Assembly (NCBI RefSeq): GCF_000016165.1
Contig: NC_009253.1
Coordinates: 2,514,332-2,578,331, forward strand
DNA from: Desulforamulus reducens MI-1
GTDB taxonomy: Bacteria > Bacillota > Desulfotomaculia > Desulfotomaculales > Desulfotomaculaceae
Direction of reading: 5' to 3'
DNA: 64,000 nt
Part shown: positions 40,833 to 53,594 of the stretch, piece after piece
Layout: each line of letters begins with the position of its first letter
How positions within the stretch are numbered: position 1 is the stretch's first letter
Program-made: the position numbers and the translations under genes
The notes under the pieces: generated by a model
Database searches by the model: none
What the model was told of the DNA's origin: nothing
What the model saw: the letters and a program-made list of their open reading frames with translations, nothing else

Positions 40833-41333
40833 CTAACCAAAGTTGAAACCACCGTATTTTCGAAAGTGCGGTGCCAATCCCCCATCATTTAGAATTTTAA
40901 TCATCACCTGGGGCAGTGGCTTTACAGAAATTTTTAAATCTTTAGTACGGTTAATGATAACACCGTTTGTTAGATCCACATCCAGTAAATCACCGGGATC
41001 AATTAAATCGGTATCACATTCCAGCACCGGCAAACCAGTATTAATGGCATTGCGATAAAAAATCCGGGCAAAGGACTTGGCTAAAACAGCACTGATATTA
41101 GCATGTTTAATGGCCAGAGGTGCCTGTTCCCTAGAGGAACCACAGCCAAAATTACTGCCGGCAACAATAAAATCTCCGGGAGTAACCTTGCTGTAAAAAT
41201 CAGGGTCCAAATCTTCCATAACATGTTTTGCCAGTTCATTCATATCCAATGTTTTAAACTTATATTTACCCGATATTATATAATCGGTATTAACATCATT
41301 ATCAAACTTATGGCTTTTTCCTTGAAATTTCAT
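40833..41333 (-). CDS. LeuD/HacB-family hydratase small subunit
   Basis: About 166 residues, the swivel-domain subunit of a two-subunit aconitase-superfamily dehydratase. KFDNDVNTDYIISGKY, the core FIVAGSNFGCGSSREQAPLAIK and the MKFAR-like FARIFYRNAINTGLP are typical. The recognition loop between YIISGKYKFKTLDM decides between isopropylmalate, homocitrate or citrate-type substrates and does not have an obvious LeuD YLK motif. ATG at 41333 preceded by AGGTGAGG; the gene follows the large subunit with a 9-base gap. See the large subunit for pathway alternatives. Confidence 0.85.
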   Translation of the reverse strand: MKFQGKSHKFDNDVNTDYIISGKYKFKTLDMNELAKHVMEDLDPDFYSKVTPGDFIVAGSNFGCGSSREQAPLAIKHANISAVLAKSFARIFYRNAINTGLPVLECDTDLIDPGDLLDVDLTNGVIINRTKDLKISVKPLPQVMIKILNDGGLAPHFRKYGGFNFG

Positions 41334-41342
41334 CGGCCTCAC

Positions 41343-42599
41343 CTACTTTACGAAGTCTCTGGGGTCGCTAATGACACCTGTCAATGCTGAGGCTGCCACC
41401 GTTGCCGGAGAAGCCAGGTAAATTTCTGCATTGCTGTTGCCCATGCGCCCCTTGAAATTACGGTTTGCCGTGGAAATGACGGTTTCACCGTCTGAAGGAA
41501 CACCATTGTGAGTACCCACACAGGGACCGCAACCGGGTGTAACAACCGCAGCACCGGCTTCCACCAACCGCTGAATGACTCCTTCTTCCATAGCTTCCAG
41601 ATATATCTTACGGGATGCAGGTGCTACAATAAACCGTACATCTGGATGAACCTTTTTACCAGCTAGGATTGAAGCAGCAATCCGCAGATCCTCCAGACGA
41701 CCGTTAGTACAGGTTCCTAAAAAGGCCTGTTGAATAGGAAGTCCTTTTACCTCTGATAGGGGAGATACGTTATCCACCCGGTGGGGTTTAGCCACTTGGG
41801 GCTCCAGATTGGAAACATCAAGTTCCAGTACCTTATAGTAATTGGCATTAGCATCGGCAGAAACCGCTGTGAATTGCCGTTCTGTGTATTGTTTCAGCCA
41901 TGCAAAGGTTTTATCATCGGCTTCCATTAAACCAGCCTTGGCCCCCATTTCAATGGCCATGTTGGATATGGTGAAGCGGCCTTCCATGGACAACGCAGCA
42001 ATGGCCTCACCGGTGTATTCCGCTGCCATATAGGTACAACCATCGGCAGTTACCTGACCAATTAAGTAGAGAATTAAATCCTTGGCATAAACTCCGCTGG
42101 GCAGTACACCATTGCAGACAAATTTAATGGTTTCCGGTACCTTGAACCACATTTTGCCGGAAATCAGTCCTCCGGCTAGGTCCGTGGAGCCAACCCCGGT
42201 GGAAAAAGCATTCAATGCCCCGTAGGTACAGGTATGACTGTCTGCACCAATGACCAGACTACCCGGACCAACCTTACCACTTTCGGGAATCAGTTGGTGA
42301 CAAACCCCTTCCCCAATGTCATAAAGGTGACAACCCTTTTGCTTAGCAAACTGACGCATAATTTTATGTAAAGCAGATACCCCTTCTAGGGGGCTGGGAG
42401 AACTATGGTCAATAACCAAGGCAACCTTTTCTGGATCAAATAGTTCCTTGCCGTCCATATTTTCATAGGCCCGAATAGCCAGCGGTGATGTACCGTCCTG
42501 TCCCATGACAAAATCAACCTGGGCTACCACGATGTCATTGGCCTGGCAATCCTGGCCGCTATGAGAAGATAATATCTTCTCAATAATAGTTTTGCCCAA
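41343..42599 (-). CDS. LeuC/HacA-family hydratase large subunit (aconitase superfamily)
   Basis: About 418 residues with the three 4Fe-4S ligand Cys in the blocks GADSHTCTYGALNAF, LGTCTNGRLEDL and TPGCGPCVGTHNG. It belongs to the archaeal/short LeuC branch that includes isopropylmalate isomerase, homoaconitase and related hydratases. The TTG start at 42599 is preceded by GAGGG and lies directly after the stop of the nifV-like gene, so an upstream in-frame ATG inside that gene is not used. Next to a homocitrate-synthase-like gene, likely substrates are (homo)citrate/(homo)aconitate; no leuA or leuB is adjacent. Confidence 0.85.
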   Translation of the reverse strand: MGKTIIEKILSSHSGQDCQANDIVVAQVDFVMGQDGTSPLAIRAYENMDGKELFDPEKVALVIDHSSPSPLEGVSALHKIMRQFAKQKGCHLYDIGEGVCHQLIPESGKVGPGSLVIGADSHTCTYGALNAFSTGVGSTDLAGGLISGKMWFKVPETIKFVCNGVLPSGVYAKDLILYLIGQVTADGCTYMAAEYTGEAIAALSMEGRFTISNMAIEMGAKAGLMEADDKTFAWLKQYTERQFTAVSADANANYYKVLELDVSNLEPQVAKPHRVDNVSPLSEVKGLPIQQAFLGTCTNGRLEDLRIAASILAGKKVHPDVRFIVAPASRKIYLEAMEEGVIQRLVEAGAAVVTPGCGPCVGTHNGVPSDGETVISTANRNFKGRMGNSNAEIYLASPATVAASALTGVISDPRDFVK

Positions 42600-42600
42600 A

Positions 42601-43734
42601 TTAATCCCTCTTTCCGAAATGATCTTCATAGATATAAACCAATTCTTTATCAAACAAGGATCGCTTTAAGGATACTGATGCAGAACGTATTTTAGGCAAT
42701 AATTCTTCGGCTTCTTCCTTGGATAAGTCAATGCCATACTCGGCAAACTTCATTCTCAGGGAAGCACTGCCGGAATGTTTACCAATCACGATCTGCCGTT
42801 CCAAGCCCACTTCTTCCGGTTGGAATGCTTCATAGGTTTTAGGGTTCTTAATGGCCCCGTCGGCATGAATACCAGACTCATGGGCAAACATATTGGAACC
42901 TACAATGGCCTTACTGCAGTGTAATTCCCGGCCAGAGGCCCGGGCAACATATTCTGCCACTTCTCGAAACATCTCAGTTTTAAAATTCAAGTCAATATCA
43001 TAGAGATGCTTTAAGGCCATAACAACTTCTTCCAAAGGTGAGTTACCAGCTCGTTCACCCAAACCTGTAATGGTTACCCCTACCCAATTGGCCCCGGCCT
43101 TAACCCCGGCAAAGGCATTGGCTGTTGCCATGCCAAAGTCATTATGGGTGTGCATTTCAACCTCAATGTCCACTGCTTCCTTTAGCTTTTTAATGTTATC
43201 ATAACAGGTAAAGGGTTCCAAAATACCAACCGTATCGCAGTAGCGAAGCCGGTCTGCACCAGCCTGCTTAGCGGCCTTGGCAAACTCAATTAAAAAATTC
43301 AGATCACTACGGGAAGCATCCTCTGCGTTAACAGAAATATACATGCCTTCCTTTTTGGCAAATTCCGTGGCCCGAACCATATGCTCCAGAACCCATTCAC
43401 GACTGGTTTTTAGCTTATGCTTAATATGAATGTCCGATGTAGAAATGGATATGGCCACAGCATCCACTCCGCAGGCTATGGATGATTCAATATCTTTAAG
43501 CACCGGGCGATTCCAGCCCATAATGCTAGACTTTAGACCCAGTTTGCAAATTTCTTTAATTGCTTCCTGCTCGTCTCCACCCATTACAGGAATACCTGCT
43601 TCAATTTGATCAACACCCAGTTCATTGAGAAACTGTGCAATTCGCACCTTTTCTCTGTTTGCAAACACCACGCCGGCGGTTTGCTCGCCGTCACGCAATG
43701 TTGTATCTACAATCCAAATTTTTCTGTTATCCAC
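42601..43734 (-). CDS. Homocitrate synthase (NifV)-like or Re-citrate synthase enzyme
   Basis: About 377 residues of the DRE-TIM metallolyase family: IWIVDTTLRDGEQTAGVVF (the NifV form of the DTTLRDG motif), the HTHNDFGMATANAFAGVKAGA metal-binding block and GERAGNSPLEEVV. It condenses acetyl-CoA with a 2-oxo acid: 2-oxoglutarate (homocitrate synthase) or oxaloacetate (Re-citrate synthase, known in Clostridium kluyveri as a NifV/LeuA relative). GTG at 43734 follows GGAGGT by 6 bases; the earlier in-frame TTG lacks an SD. First gene of an operon with the hydratase subunits. Confidence 0.85.
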   Translation of the reverse strand: MDNRKIWIVDTTLRDGEQTAGVVFANREKVRIAQFLNELGVDQIEAGIPVMGGDEQEAIKEICKLGLKSSIMGWNRPVLKDIESSIACGVDAVAISISTSDIHIKHKLKTSREWVLEHMVRATEFAKKEGMYISVNAEDASRSDLNFLIEFAKAAKQAGADRLRYCDTVGILEPFTCYDNIKKLKEAVDIEVEMHTHNDFGMATANAFAGVKAGANWVGVTITGLGERAGNSPLEEVVMALKHLYDIDLNFKTEMFREVAEYVARASGRELHCSKAIVGSNMFAHESGIHADGAIKNPKTYEAFQPEEVGLERQIVIGKHSGSASLRMKFAEYGIDLSKEEAEELLPKIRSASVSLKRSLFDKELVYIYEDHFGKRD

Positions 43735-43992
43735 AGTAACACCTCCATATGCCAAGTAAAACTTAAGATTTATCTTATCACAATGGAGTCATTATGAATA
43801 TTGGGTATTAGCTATTTATACTGTATACATTTATAAATTTGAATTATAGTAAAAATTGTTATATTTTTTCTGTTATCTCAATCATGCTTTTGTTTTTACA
43901 TGTTCTAATCCGTATTATTAATTAAACAGTTTCGGTTGGACACTTTATAAAATGTTTAATTTATTGTACAACTTTATGATATTTATCCATGT
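43735..43992. other. AT-rich leader/intergenic region upstream of the nifV-like operon
   Basis: Roughly 260 very AT-rich bases. On the minus strand TTGTAC-16-TATAAA (about 43943-43970) and a TATAAT in ACTATAATTC are promoter candidates. No riboswitch or T-box pattern recognised. Confidence 0.35.
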
Positions 43993-44033
43993 AAAAAAGA
44001 TTGTTTCCACTGTCTGTGAAAACAATCTTTTTT
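43993..44033 (-). terminator. Terminator of the gat operon (bidirectional)
   Basis: AAAAGATTGTTT / AAACAATCTTTT stem with T-rich tails on both strands, directly after gatB. Confidence 0.85.
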
Positions 44034-44035
44034 GC

Positions 44036-45475
44036 TTATAATTTTTCCCGCAGCATTTTATTAACCATCTCTGGGTTCGCTTTACCCTTGGTGGCTTTCA
44101 TGACTTGGCCCACCAGGAAGCCAATGGCCTGGGTTTTACCTGCTTGATAATCCTGTACTGATTTTGGATTGGCAGCAATCACTTCATCTACAATAGAAGC
44201 AATGGCACCCTCATCGGAGATCTGGACCAGACCCTTTTCTTTTACAATTGCTTCCGGGTCTTTACCAGAGGCAAACATTTCTTCAAAAACGGCTTTGGCA
44301 ATCTTGCCACTAATGGTCCCTTTATCCAATAGTTTTAACATTTCCGCCAACTGGGCAGGCTTTATTTTACAAGCGGTAATCTCAATTCCACCAGCATTAA
44401 GCAGACGGCTCAGTTCACCCATGATCCAGTTGCTAATAGCTTTGGGATTATTATAATGCTCCATAACTTCTTCAAAGTAGTCGGACATTTCTTTGGTTAA
44501 GGTTAATAGCGCGGCATCATATTCCGGTAAACCATATTCTGTAATATACCGACTCCGACGCTGATCTGGTAATTCTGGCAGTGATTCACGAATAAAATCA
44601 ATCCACTGGTTATCCAACACCAGAGGTACCAGATCTGGATCTGGGAAATAGCGGTAGTCATGGGCCTCTTCCTTACTGCGCATGGAAACGGTAATACCCC
44701 TTGCCTCATCCCAGGTGCGGGTTTCCTGAATAATCCTTCCGCCGGATTCCAACACACCTATTTGTCTTTCAACCTCAAAATCCAGAGCCCGCTGTAATGC
44801 TCTAAAGGAGTTAAGATTTTTAATCTCAGCCTTGGTCCCGAATTCCTTTTGCCCCACTGGACGAACCGACACGTTTACGTCGCAGCGCAGGCTGCCCTCT
44901 TCCATCCGGCAATCAGATACACCAGTGTACTGGACAATTGCCTTCAGCTTTTCCACATAGGCCCTGGCTTCTTCTGATGATCTCATATCCGGTTCAGAAA
45001 CAATTTCAATTAAAGGTACACCCGTACGGTTATAGTCCACCAGGGAGTAAGGAGTAGTTACGATATTCCCCTGGTGTACCAGTTTACCTGCATCCTCTTC
45101 CATATGTAAACGGGTGATGCCAATGCGTTTTGGCTGTCCATCCGCCACAATATCCAGATAACCATGCTCAGCAATGGGCAGATCGTACTGGGAAATCTGA
45201 TAGTTTTTCGGTAAATCCGGATAATAGTAATTTTTACGGTCAAACTTGGAGAAGTTGGCTACCTGACAGTTCAGTGCCAGGGATGCCCGCACCGCATATT
45301 CTACCACTTTTTTGTTTAACACCGGTAGGGTACCGGGGAGTCCCAGACACACGGGACAGGTATGATGGTTTGGATCCCCACCAAATTCGGTGGTGGAGTT
45401 ACAAAAAATCTTTGTGTTGGTTTTCAGTTCAACGTGTACTTCAATACCGATGACAGTTTCATACTGTTGTGTCAT
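44036..45475 (-). CDS. gatB: Asp-tRNA(Asn)/Glu-tRNA(Gln) amidotransferase subunit B
   Basis: About 479 residues of the GatCAB complex, which converts Glu-tRNA(Gln) and Asp-tRNA(Asn) to the amide forms. [20 protein letters not shown], the zinc-type CxxCx..C (FCNSTTEF...[11 protein letters not shown]) and [17 protein letters not shown] identify the cradle/kinase domain; the C-terminal 150 residues are the GatB/YqeY helical tRNA-binding domain. ATG at 45475 with GGGGGTGGAG upstream. Last gene of gatC-gatA-gatB. Confidence 0.97.
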   Translation of the reverse strand: MTQQYETVIGIEVHVELKTNTKIFCNSTTEFGGDPNHHTCPVCLGLPGTLPVLNKKVVEYAVRASLALNCQVANFSKFDRKNYYYPDLPKNYQISQYDLPIAEHGYLDIVADGQPKRIGITRLHMEEDAGKLVHQGNIVTTPYSLVDYNRTGVPLIEIVSEPDMRSSEEARAYVEKLKAIVQYTGVSDCRMEEGSLRCDVNVSVRPVGQKEFGTKAEIKNLNSFRALQRALDFEVERQIGVLESGGRIIQETRTWDEARGITVSMRSKEEAHDYRYFPDPDLVPLVLDNQWIDFIRESLPELPDQRRSRYITEYGLPEYDAALLTLTKEMSDYFEEVMEHYNNPKAISNWIMGELSRLLNAGGIEITACKIKPAQLAEMLKLLDKGTISGKIAKAVFEEMFASGKDPEAIVKEKGLVQISDEGAIASIVDEVIAANPKSVQDYQAGKTQAIGFLVGQVMKATKGKANPEMVNKMLREKL

Positions 45476-45487
45476 CTGCTCCACCCC

Positions 45488-46945
45488 CTATATCTCAGGC
45501 CGAAGCCTTGTATATTCCGTATTTTGCTCTAAGGTATAGGCAATTCTCAAAAGAGTTCCTTCATCAAAGGCTTTGCCCATTAGCTGCAGACCCACAGGCA
45601 GGTTATTGGCCAGACCGCAGGGCAGAGAGATTGCCGGAATGCCTGCCAAGTTCACCGGTATGGTGCAAACATCCTGTAAATACATCTGGATGGGGTCATT
45701 GACCATTTCTCCAATTTTAAAGGCAGTTGTGGGAGAAGTGGGTGATAACAGTGCATCATATTTTTCAAAGGCACGATCAAAGTCTTGTTTTATTAGGGTT
45801 CGCACCTTTAGAGCCTTTAGATAGTAAGCATCGTAGTAGCCCGCAGACAGGGAATAGGTTCCCAACATAATGCGGCGCTTCACTTCATCACCAAAGCCCT
45901 GGCTGCGGCTGCGCATGAACATATCCACTAAATCACGGGCCTCTTCAACCCTCAGGCCGTAGCGTACTCCGTCATAGCGGGCTAGGTTGGAGCTTGCCTC
46001 GGCTGTAGCAATTAGATAATAAGCTGGCATGGCATAATCCGTATGGGGCATGCTGGTTTCTTCAACATGAGCGCCCAGCTCTGTAAGTTTTTGGATGGCA
46101 GCTTTGATTTTTTCCCTAACCTGCGGGTCAATGCCGTCCGCCATATATTCCCGGGGCACACCAATTTTCATACCCTTAATATCGTTGGTAAGAAACTGGG
46201 TATAGTCTGTCTGTTTTAAATTGGCCGAAGTACTGTCCATCGGGTCATGGCCGCAGATCACGTTAAGGACATGGGCCATGTCTGTAACATCCCGAGTGAA
46301 AGGTCCAATTTGATCCAGAGAGGACGCATAAGCCACCAGCCCATAGCGAGATACACTACCGTAGGTTGGTTTCATTCCTACTACACCGCAAAGGGCAGCA
46401 GGCTGGCGAATGGAACCACCGGTGTCAGAACCCAAGGAAATAATCGCTTCCCCGGCAGCCACTGCTGCAGCTGATCCACCACTGGACCCGCCGGGAACTC
46501 GGTCCAAATCCCAGGGGTTGTGGGTTAAATGAAAGCCCGAGTTTTCCGTGGAAGAACCCATGGCAAATTCATCCATGTTGGTTTTTCCCACCATAACCAT
46601 ATCCGCAGTATAAACCTTTTCCACTGAGGTGGCGGAGTATGGGGGAACAAAGTTGTAAAGGATCTTAGATGCACAGGTGGTACGAATCCCCTGGGTGCAC
46701 ATGTTGTCCTTAATGGCAATGGGAATACCCGCCAAGGGTCCAATGGACTCTCCGGCGGCAATTTTTTGGTCCACCTGTCGGGCCTTTATTTCGGCCTGTT
46801 CCCTGGTAAGCGTAAGGTAGGACTTAACTTTATCCTCAACCTGCTCAATACGGTTGTAAACAGCTTCGGTTATATCCAGCGCAGAGATTTCTTTTTTCGT
46901 AAGCAGTTGATGAAGCTGGTGGGCAGTAAGCTGAAAGAGATCCAA
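45488..46945 (-). CDS. gatA: Asp/Glu-tRNA amidotransferase subunit A (glutaminase)
   Basis: A 485-residue amidase-signature enzyme that releases ammonia from glutamine. The Ser-cisSer-Lys triad is visible: Lys in [13 protein letters not shown], the signature [14 protein letters not shown] and [18 protein letters not shown] with the nucleophile Ser. TTG start after AGGAGGGAGC. It stands between gatC and gatB with short gaps. Confidence 0.97.
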   Translation of the reverse strand: MDLFQLTAHQLHQLLTKKEISALDITEAVYNRIEQVEDKVKSYLTLTREQAEIKARQVDQKIAAGESIGPLAGIPIAIKDNMCTQGIRTTCASKILYNFVPPYSATSVEKVYTADMVMVGKTNMDEFAMGSSTENSGFHLTHNPWDLDRVPGGSSGGSAAAVAAGEAIISLGSDTGGSIRQPAALCGVVGMKPTYGSVSRYGLVAYASSLDQIGPFTRDVTDMAHVLNVICGHDPMDSTSANLKQTDYTQFLTNDIKGMKIGVPREYMADGIDPQVREKIKAAIQKLTELGAHVEETSMPHTDYAMPAYYLIATAEASSNLARYDGVRYGLRVEEARDLVDMFMRSRSQGFGDEVKRRIMLGTYSLSAGYYDAYYLKALKVRTLIKQDFDRAFEKYDALLSPTSPTTAFKIGEMVNDPIQMYLQDVCTIPVNLAGIPAISLPCGLANNLPVGLQLMGKAFDEGTLLRIAYTLEQNTEYTRLRPEI

Positions 46946-46963
46946 AATGCTCCCTCCTATTTA

Positions 46964-47245
46964 CTAAACAATTTTCGGCACTTTAAAAAAGTTTTCTTCC
47001 CGGTCCGGAGCATTGGCTAGGGCTTTTTCCGGGTCAATATGCTTTCCTACCTTATCTTCCCTAAAAACGTTCTGTATGGGGAGAACATGGGCTGTGGGAG
47101 GCACATCGTCAGTATTCAGTTCCTGCAATGCCCTTGCTGCATCCAGGATTTTATTTAACTGTTGGGTGTACAACTCTTTTTCCTCTTCTTTTAATTCCAA
47201 GCGAGCCAGCAAAGCCACATGCTCAACATCTTGTTTACTAATCAA
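46964..47245 (-). CDS. gatC: Asp/Glu-tRNA amidotransferase subunit C
   Basis: About 93 residues, the belt-like subunit stabilising GatA-GatB. VEHVALLARLELKEEEKELYTQQLNKIL and the end LANAPDREENFFKVPKIV (in parts) match the family closely. The TTG at 47245 is preceded by GGAAGGTG and gives the usual GatC length; the longer frame upstream is not supported by an SD. First gene of the operon. Confidence 0.94.
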   Translation of the reverse strand: MISKQDVEHVALLARLELKEEEKELYTQQLNKILDAARALQELNTDDVPPTAHVLPIQNVFREDKVGKHIDPEKALANAPDREENFFKVPKIV

Positions 47246-47415
47246 CCGAGTACACCTTCCTTTGCTCAAAACTGTCAATATTATACCAAAGTTTGTTAAT
47301 ATGACGCAACTTGACCAAAATTTCAATAATAATTTTTATTAAATACAAGACGTATTCTTTAACTTTTTGGGGTAATCTAATTTTGATTTCATGTTTTTAT
47401 AAAGGAGGGAATGTC

Positions 47416-47847
47416 TTGCACGAGAAAAAAGTTATCAGCACCGACAAAGCTCCTGCTGCCATTGGTCCTTACTCCCAGGCCATTGCCTTTGGTCCATTAA
47501 TTTTTACTTCTGGTCAAATTCCCTTTGACCCCGCCACCGGTAATCTGGTTGCCGGAGATATACAGGAGCAAACCCGCCGCAGTCTGGAAAACATTAAGGC
47601 AATCCTAGAAGCCGCCGGTGCCAGCATGGAACAGGTAGTCAAGACCACCGTATTCGTAAAGGATATGAATGATTTTGAGAAGATTAACCAGGTTTACGGT
47701 GAGTATTTCCCCAATCCTTCGCCGGCTCGTTCCCTGGTTCAGGTAGCTCGCCTACCAAGGGATGTGGGTATTGAGATTGAGGTTATTGCTGCACCGGGTC
47801 ATGGTCATGCTGAAAGTGGTGGCGGTGGTTGCGGCTGCGGACATTAG
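47416..47847 (+). CDS. ridA: RidA-family deaminase with a Cys/His/Gly-rich tail
   Basis: About 143 residues. The first 125 are a standard RidA (YjgF/YER057c/UK114) protein, which hydrolyses reactive enamine/imine intermediates from PLP enzymes: [37 protein letters not shown], and the substrate-binding Arg in [16 protein letters not shown] and the Glu in IEIEVIA. The final stretch [18 protein letters not shown] is an addition not part of the usual RidA fold and looks metal-binding. TTG start after AAAGGAGG; transcribed alone between gat and a convergent SLH gene. Confidence 0.92.
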   Translation: MHEKKVISTDKAPAAIGPYSQAIAFGPLIFTSGQIPFDPATGNLVAGDIQEQTRRSLENIKAILEAAGASMEQVVKTTVFVKDMNDFEKINQVYGEYFPNPSPARSLVQVARLPRDVGIEIEVIAAPGHGHAESGGGGCGCGH

Positions 47848-47867
47848 GGACATTAGTAAGATGTAGC

Positions 47868-47903
47868 AAAAAAGGACTTACCGTTAGGGTAGGTCCTTTT
47901 TTG
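47868..47903 (+). terminator. Terminator between ridA and the convergent SLH gene
   Basis: AAAAAAGGACTTACC / GGTAGGTCCTTTTTT with a 5-base loop; strong on the plus strand and also A/T-flanked on the other. Confidence 0.9.
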
Positions 47904-47935
47904 CCTTCCAACAATCCCTATGAAAAACCTAACAT

Positions 47936-49324
47936 CTAATCCACCCGCTCCAGTACCTGAATCTCCAGCACCCTTTCATAGAAGGGCTCGCCAATGTAAA
48001 AGATTTTCACTTTATCCTTTTCATCGGGATCACTGGTATCGTCTCCTTCTTTATCCACAATTCTACCGGCATCCCAGCCATAGAAGTGATCCGGCACATA
48101 TTTTTTGCTGCTGCCCTTTCCCTTTTCTTCTAAGTAAAGTGCCCGGTTAATCCGGTCAATTTCTCCACTAATATTTTTCACATCCAAGATAGTTAAGGCT
48201 TTCACAGTACCACCAGAGGTTAGACCAAGTTTTAAAAACTGCCCAGACTTTAATTTTTTTAGCAGGTCTTTATTGGTTTTGCTTTTAGATTTTTCATCAC
48301 TGGTCTCTGCATCCCAGGCAATCGGATAGTCCACCTCCTCATTCATTAAATCCTTCACCGTGAGGATAAACGGCTCCCCTTCGGCATGGCGTAGGTAACT
48401 GGCATATACTTCCCTTTGTACCGGTGAAAAGTTTCTACGATCAACAAGCTCTACATAGGCCAATCTTCTTTTACTGTCCAAAATACCCTCTATTCGATAA
48501 TTGATACACTGATTTAAATTCATCGGACGGCCCTGCCAGTAGGCTTTACAACTGGCATTGGCAACAACCTTCTGAATGCCCTTGAGCGAGCTAACTTGTA
48601 CATCAATGCCATTTTTCCCCTCAGTAGTCCCTGCTATCCAGCCACTGACTTTCTTCTTAGCATCCAGGTAAATCCAACCCTGATCATATAGTTTGGATAA
48701 AATAGCTGCTAACTGGCCTCTGGTGACACTACCGTTTGCTCTAAAGGTTCCATCCGGAAAGCCAGACATCACTTTCAGTTCATGAACCGCCTGTACCGCT
48801 GGCAGGTAGTCTTTCGGAATACTGTCATTGTCTTTAAAAATGGTATCTTCCGCTGGTGCTTTTAGATACAAAGCTTTTGCTAGTAAAACCGCCAATTCCC
48901 CCCGGCTAATTGGCCTGTCATAACGAAAATTTTTGAGCATGGACCCTGGTAGATAATTTTGTTGTACAGCAAAATCCACATATTTTTGATTAATAGGAGC
49001 TACATAAGCAGTGGCCGGCCTGTTCTTTAGTGACTTCATTTTTTTAATCTGTGCAGCATAGCCGGCCCCATCCATTATGCTGGTGATGGACTCCATGCAG
49101 CTAACGGGTTGATTGGGCCGAAAGGTGTTATCCTCAAATGGTATCATTAAACCAATAGCTGTTATTTTCTCTATTGGCTGCTTAGCCCAGTAATTGTTTA
49201 TATCCTTAAGGTCCACCGTCGAGGACTGCACTCCCAGAGCCCAAACTGTGACGGGCTGCAAAAGACATAGTAGCAAGAAAAGAAATGTGCGCATACTTTT
49301 CATTAGAATTCTTATTATCCTCAC
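47936..49324 (-). CDS. Exported SLH-domain protein
   Basis: A 462-residue protein with a signal peptide (MRTFLFLLLCLLQPVTVWALG) and three S-layer-homology repeats in the first 250 residues (DINNYWAKQPIEKITAIGLM; YDRPISRGELAVLLAKAL; GFPDGTFRANGSVTRGQLAAIL), which anchor proteins to pyruvylated secondary wall polymer. The remaining 210 residues are a beta-rich region with no recognised domain. The GTG start overlaps the stop of the PQQ-propeller gene upstream (GTGA), so the two are translationally coupled and probably act together at the cell surface. Confidence 0.88.
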   Translation of the reverse strand: MRIIRILMKSMRTFLFLLLCLLQPVTVWALGVQSSTVDLKDINNYWAKQPIEKITAIGLMIPFEDNTFRPNQPVSCMESITSIMDGAGYAAQIKKMKSLKNRPATAYVAPINQKYVDFAVQQNYLPGSMLKNFRYDRPISRGELAVLLAKALYLKAPAEDTIFKDNDSIPKDYLPAVQAVHELKVMSGFPDGTFRANGSVTRGQLAAILSKLYDQGWIYLDAKKKVSGWIAGTTEGKNGIDVQVSSLKGIQKVVANASCKAYWQGRPMNLNQCINYRIEGILDSKRRLAYVELVDRRNFSPVQREVYASYLRHAEGEPFILTVKDLMNEEVDYPIAWDAETSDEKSKSKTNKDLLKKLKSGQFLKLGLTSGGTVKALTILDVKNISGEIDRINRALYLEEKGKGSSKKYVPDHFYGWDAGRIVDKEGDDTSDPDEKDKVKIFYIGEPFYERVLEIQVLERVD

Positions 49325-50541
49325 CCCTTAAATACATCCACAAACCGATACATAGTACCCTTGTCCGTATAAATAAGGATACTGCCGTCCTTCAATAAAA
49401 TAGGTGCCCTGGTAATGGTATCCTTTTCATCCTTCCCGGTGTCAACCATAATGCCACCTCCCTTGGCTAAGGTCTGACCGGTAGTTTTATCAATCTCTTT
49501 GTCCCAAAGCAAGCGACCGGCAAAACTAACACAAAAAATTCTGCCATCTGTGCTTCCTGCATAAATACGCTTTTTGGAGGGATCAACAGCCACTCCGGAA
49601 GCAACATTCAGTAGGGGAATATCCCATTTTAATTGACCGTTATCCCCATTAAGACAATATAGCCTGCTATTGCCACAAAAAAAGATGGTATTGTCATTGG
49701 AAAAGGAAATATCTGTTATATCTTGAGTTTTAACTGAATAGGACCATTCCTCTCGTCCTTTTTTCGGATCATAACAGCGGATTTTAGCCGATGTATTTCG
49801 ATCCAGGGCGGCAGGATTGGTTACAACAATGAGATTACCCTCCGATCCAAAGGTCATGTGAATATTCTTGATGGTTCCAAGACTCTCCTGCCAAAGTTTT
49901 GCCCCCTGTTTATCAATGGCCTGTAGGCTATAACCTTTGTCTTTGTCTCCCAGACAAACATAAACTGCCTGTTCGTTCCCCTGCAAAGCAAGAATATTTT
50001 TTTCATCGGAATAGCGCCACTTATGACTTTTTAGTGGTTCCAGGGCATAGAGTCCGTCAGCAACCCCCAGATAGATTAAATTATTAGGCCCTGCAGAAAC
50101 CGCTGCGCTGCTTTTGCTTCCTTTGGCTTTGGGTAGCAGACGGTAAAGCCAGGTTACACTGCCATTGGGTCTCATTTGTTGAATTCCTTCGGTTCCAGTG
50201 GCATAAATGATCTGATTTTGTACCAACAGTGGTTGCGTGATCTTGCCCCCCATATCCATTTTTCTTTCCCAAAGCTTAGTACCTTTGCTTAAATCATAAC
50301 AGATGATTTTATTACCCGCCGGACAATACAGGAGACCATTATCGGTTATAGTAACATCCGCCGATAATTTACCGGCTTTCTCCACCATCCATTTTACTTC
50401 TCCATAGGGATAAAGCCGCCCAGCTGCCTCAGCCTGGAAAATCACAGTAAAAAATGCCAAAATCATAAGAAGTATTACATTAAGCTTTTTCAAATGATCA
50501 AACCCCCATTGCATATTTTTCTTCTTGTACCGCAGGGGCAC
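49321..50541 (-). CDS. Exported PQQ-like beta-propeller protein
   Basis: A 406-residue secreted protein. After a signal peptide (LKKLNVILLMILAFFTVIFQ, ending AEAAG) come seven or so propeller blades with the repeated pattern G.LYCL...G.LKW (for example NKIICYDLSKGTKLWERK; RLYCLNGDNGQLKWDIPL; RIFCVSFAGRLLWDKEI). This resembles BamB/PQQ-binding-like propellers; no cofactor residues are evident. Start uncertain: GTG at 50541 has a too-close SD, ATG at 50514 a weak one, and TTG at 50493 is preceded by GGGGG and begins exactly at the signal peptide. Coupled to the SLH gene by a 4-base overlap. Confidence 0.82.
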   Translation of the reverse strand: MPLRYKKKNMQWGFDHLKKLNVILLMILAFFTVIFQAEAAGRLYPYGEVKWMVEKAGKLSADVTITDNGLLYCPAGNKIICYDLSKGTKLWERKMDMGGKITQPLLVQNQIIYATGTEGIQQMRPNGSVTWLYRLLPKAKGSKSSAAVSAGPNNLIYLGVADGLYALEPLKSHKWRYSDEKNILALQGNEQAVYVCLGDKDKGYSLQAIDKQGAKLWQESLGTIKNIHMTFGSEGNLIVVTNPAALDRNTSAKIRCYDPKKGREEWSYSVKTQDITDISFSNDNTIFFCGNSRLYCLNGDNGQLKWDIPLLNVASGVAVDPSKKRIYAGSTDGRIFCVSFAGRLLWDKEIDKTTGQTLAKGGGIMVDTGKDEKDTITRAPILLKDGSILIYTDKGTMYRFVDVFKG

Positions 50542-50607
50542 TTCCTTCTAAAAAGGATTCTTTTTATTCCTATATCTTACTTTTCGGCCTTAATTGTCGG
50601 TACTTAA

Positions 50608-50641
50608 ATAAAAAACCCCGGCCTAACCTAGGACCGGAGTT
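50608..50641 (-). terminator. Terminator of ligA
   Basis: Minus strand ACTCCGG...CCGGGGT stem with inner pairs, followed by TTTTTTATTT. Confidence 0.8.
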
Positions 50642-50651
50642 ATCTTTGAAC

Positions 50652-53565
<2,914 letters not shown>

Positions 53566-53594
53566 ATTTTTCCTCCGCCCTTATTGTTACCAAT

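Noticed and set aside
41343-42653. Long N-terminal extension of the LeuC-like protein
   Set aside because: The extra residues lie inside the nifV-like gene and the SD-supported TTG at 42599 gives the family start.
43735-43992. T-box or leucine attenuator before the nifV-like operon
   Set aside because: No AGGGTGGNACCGCG block, specifier stem or Leu-codon run was found.
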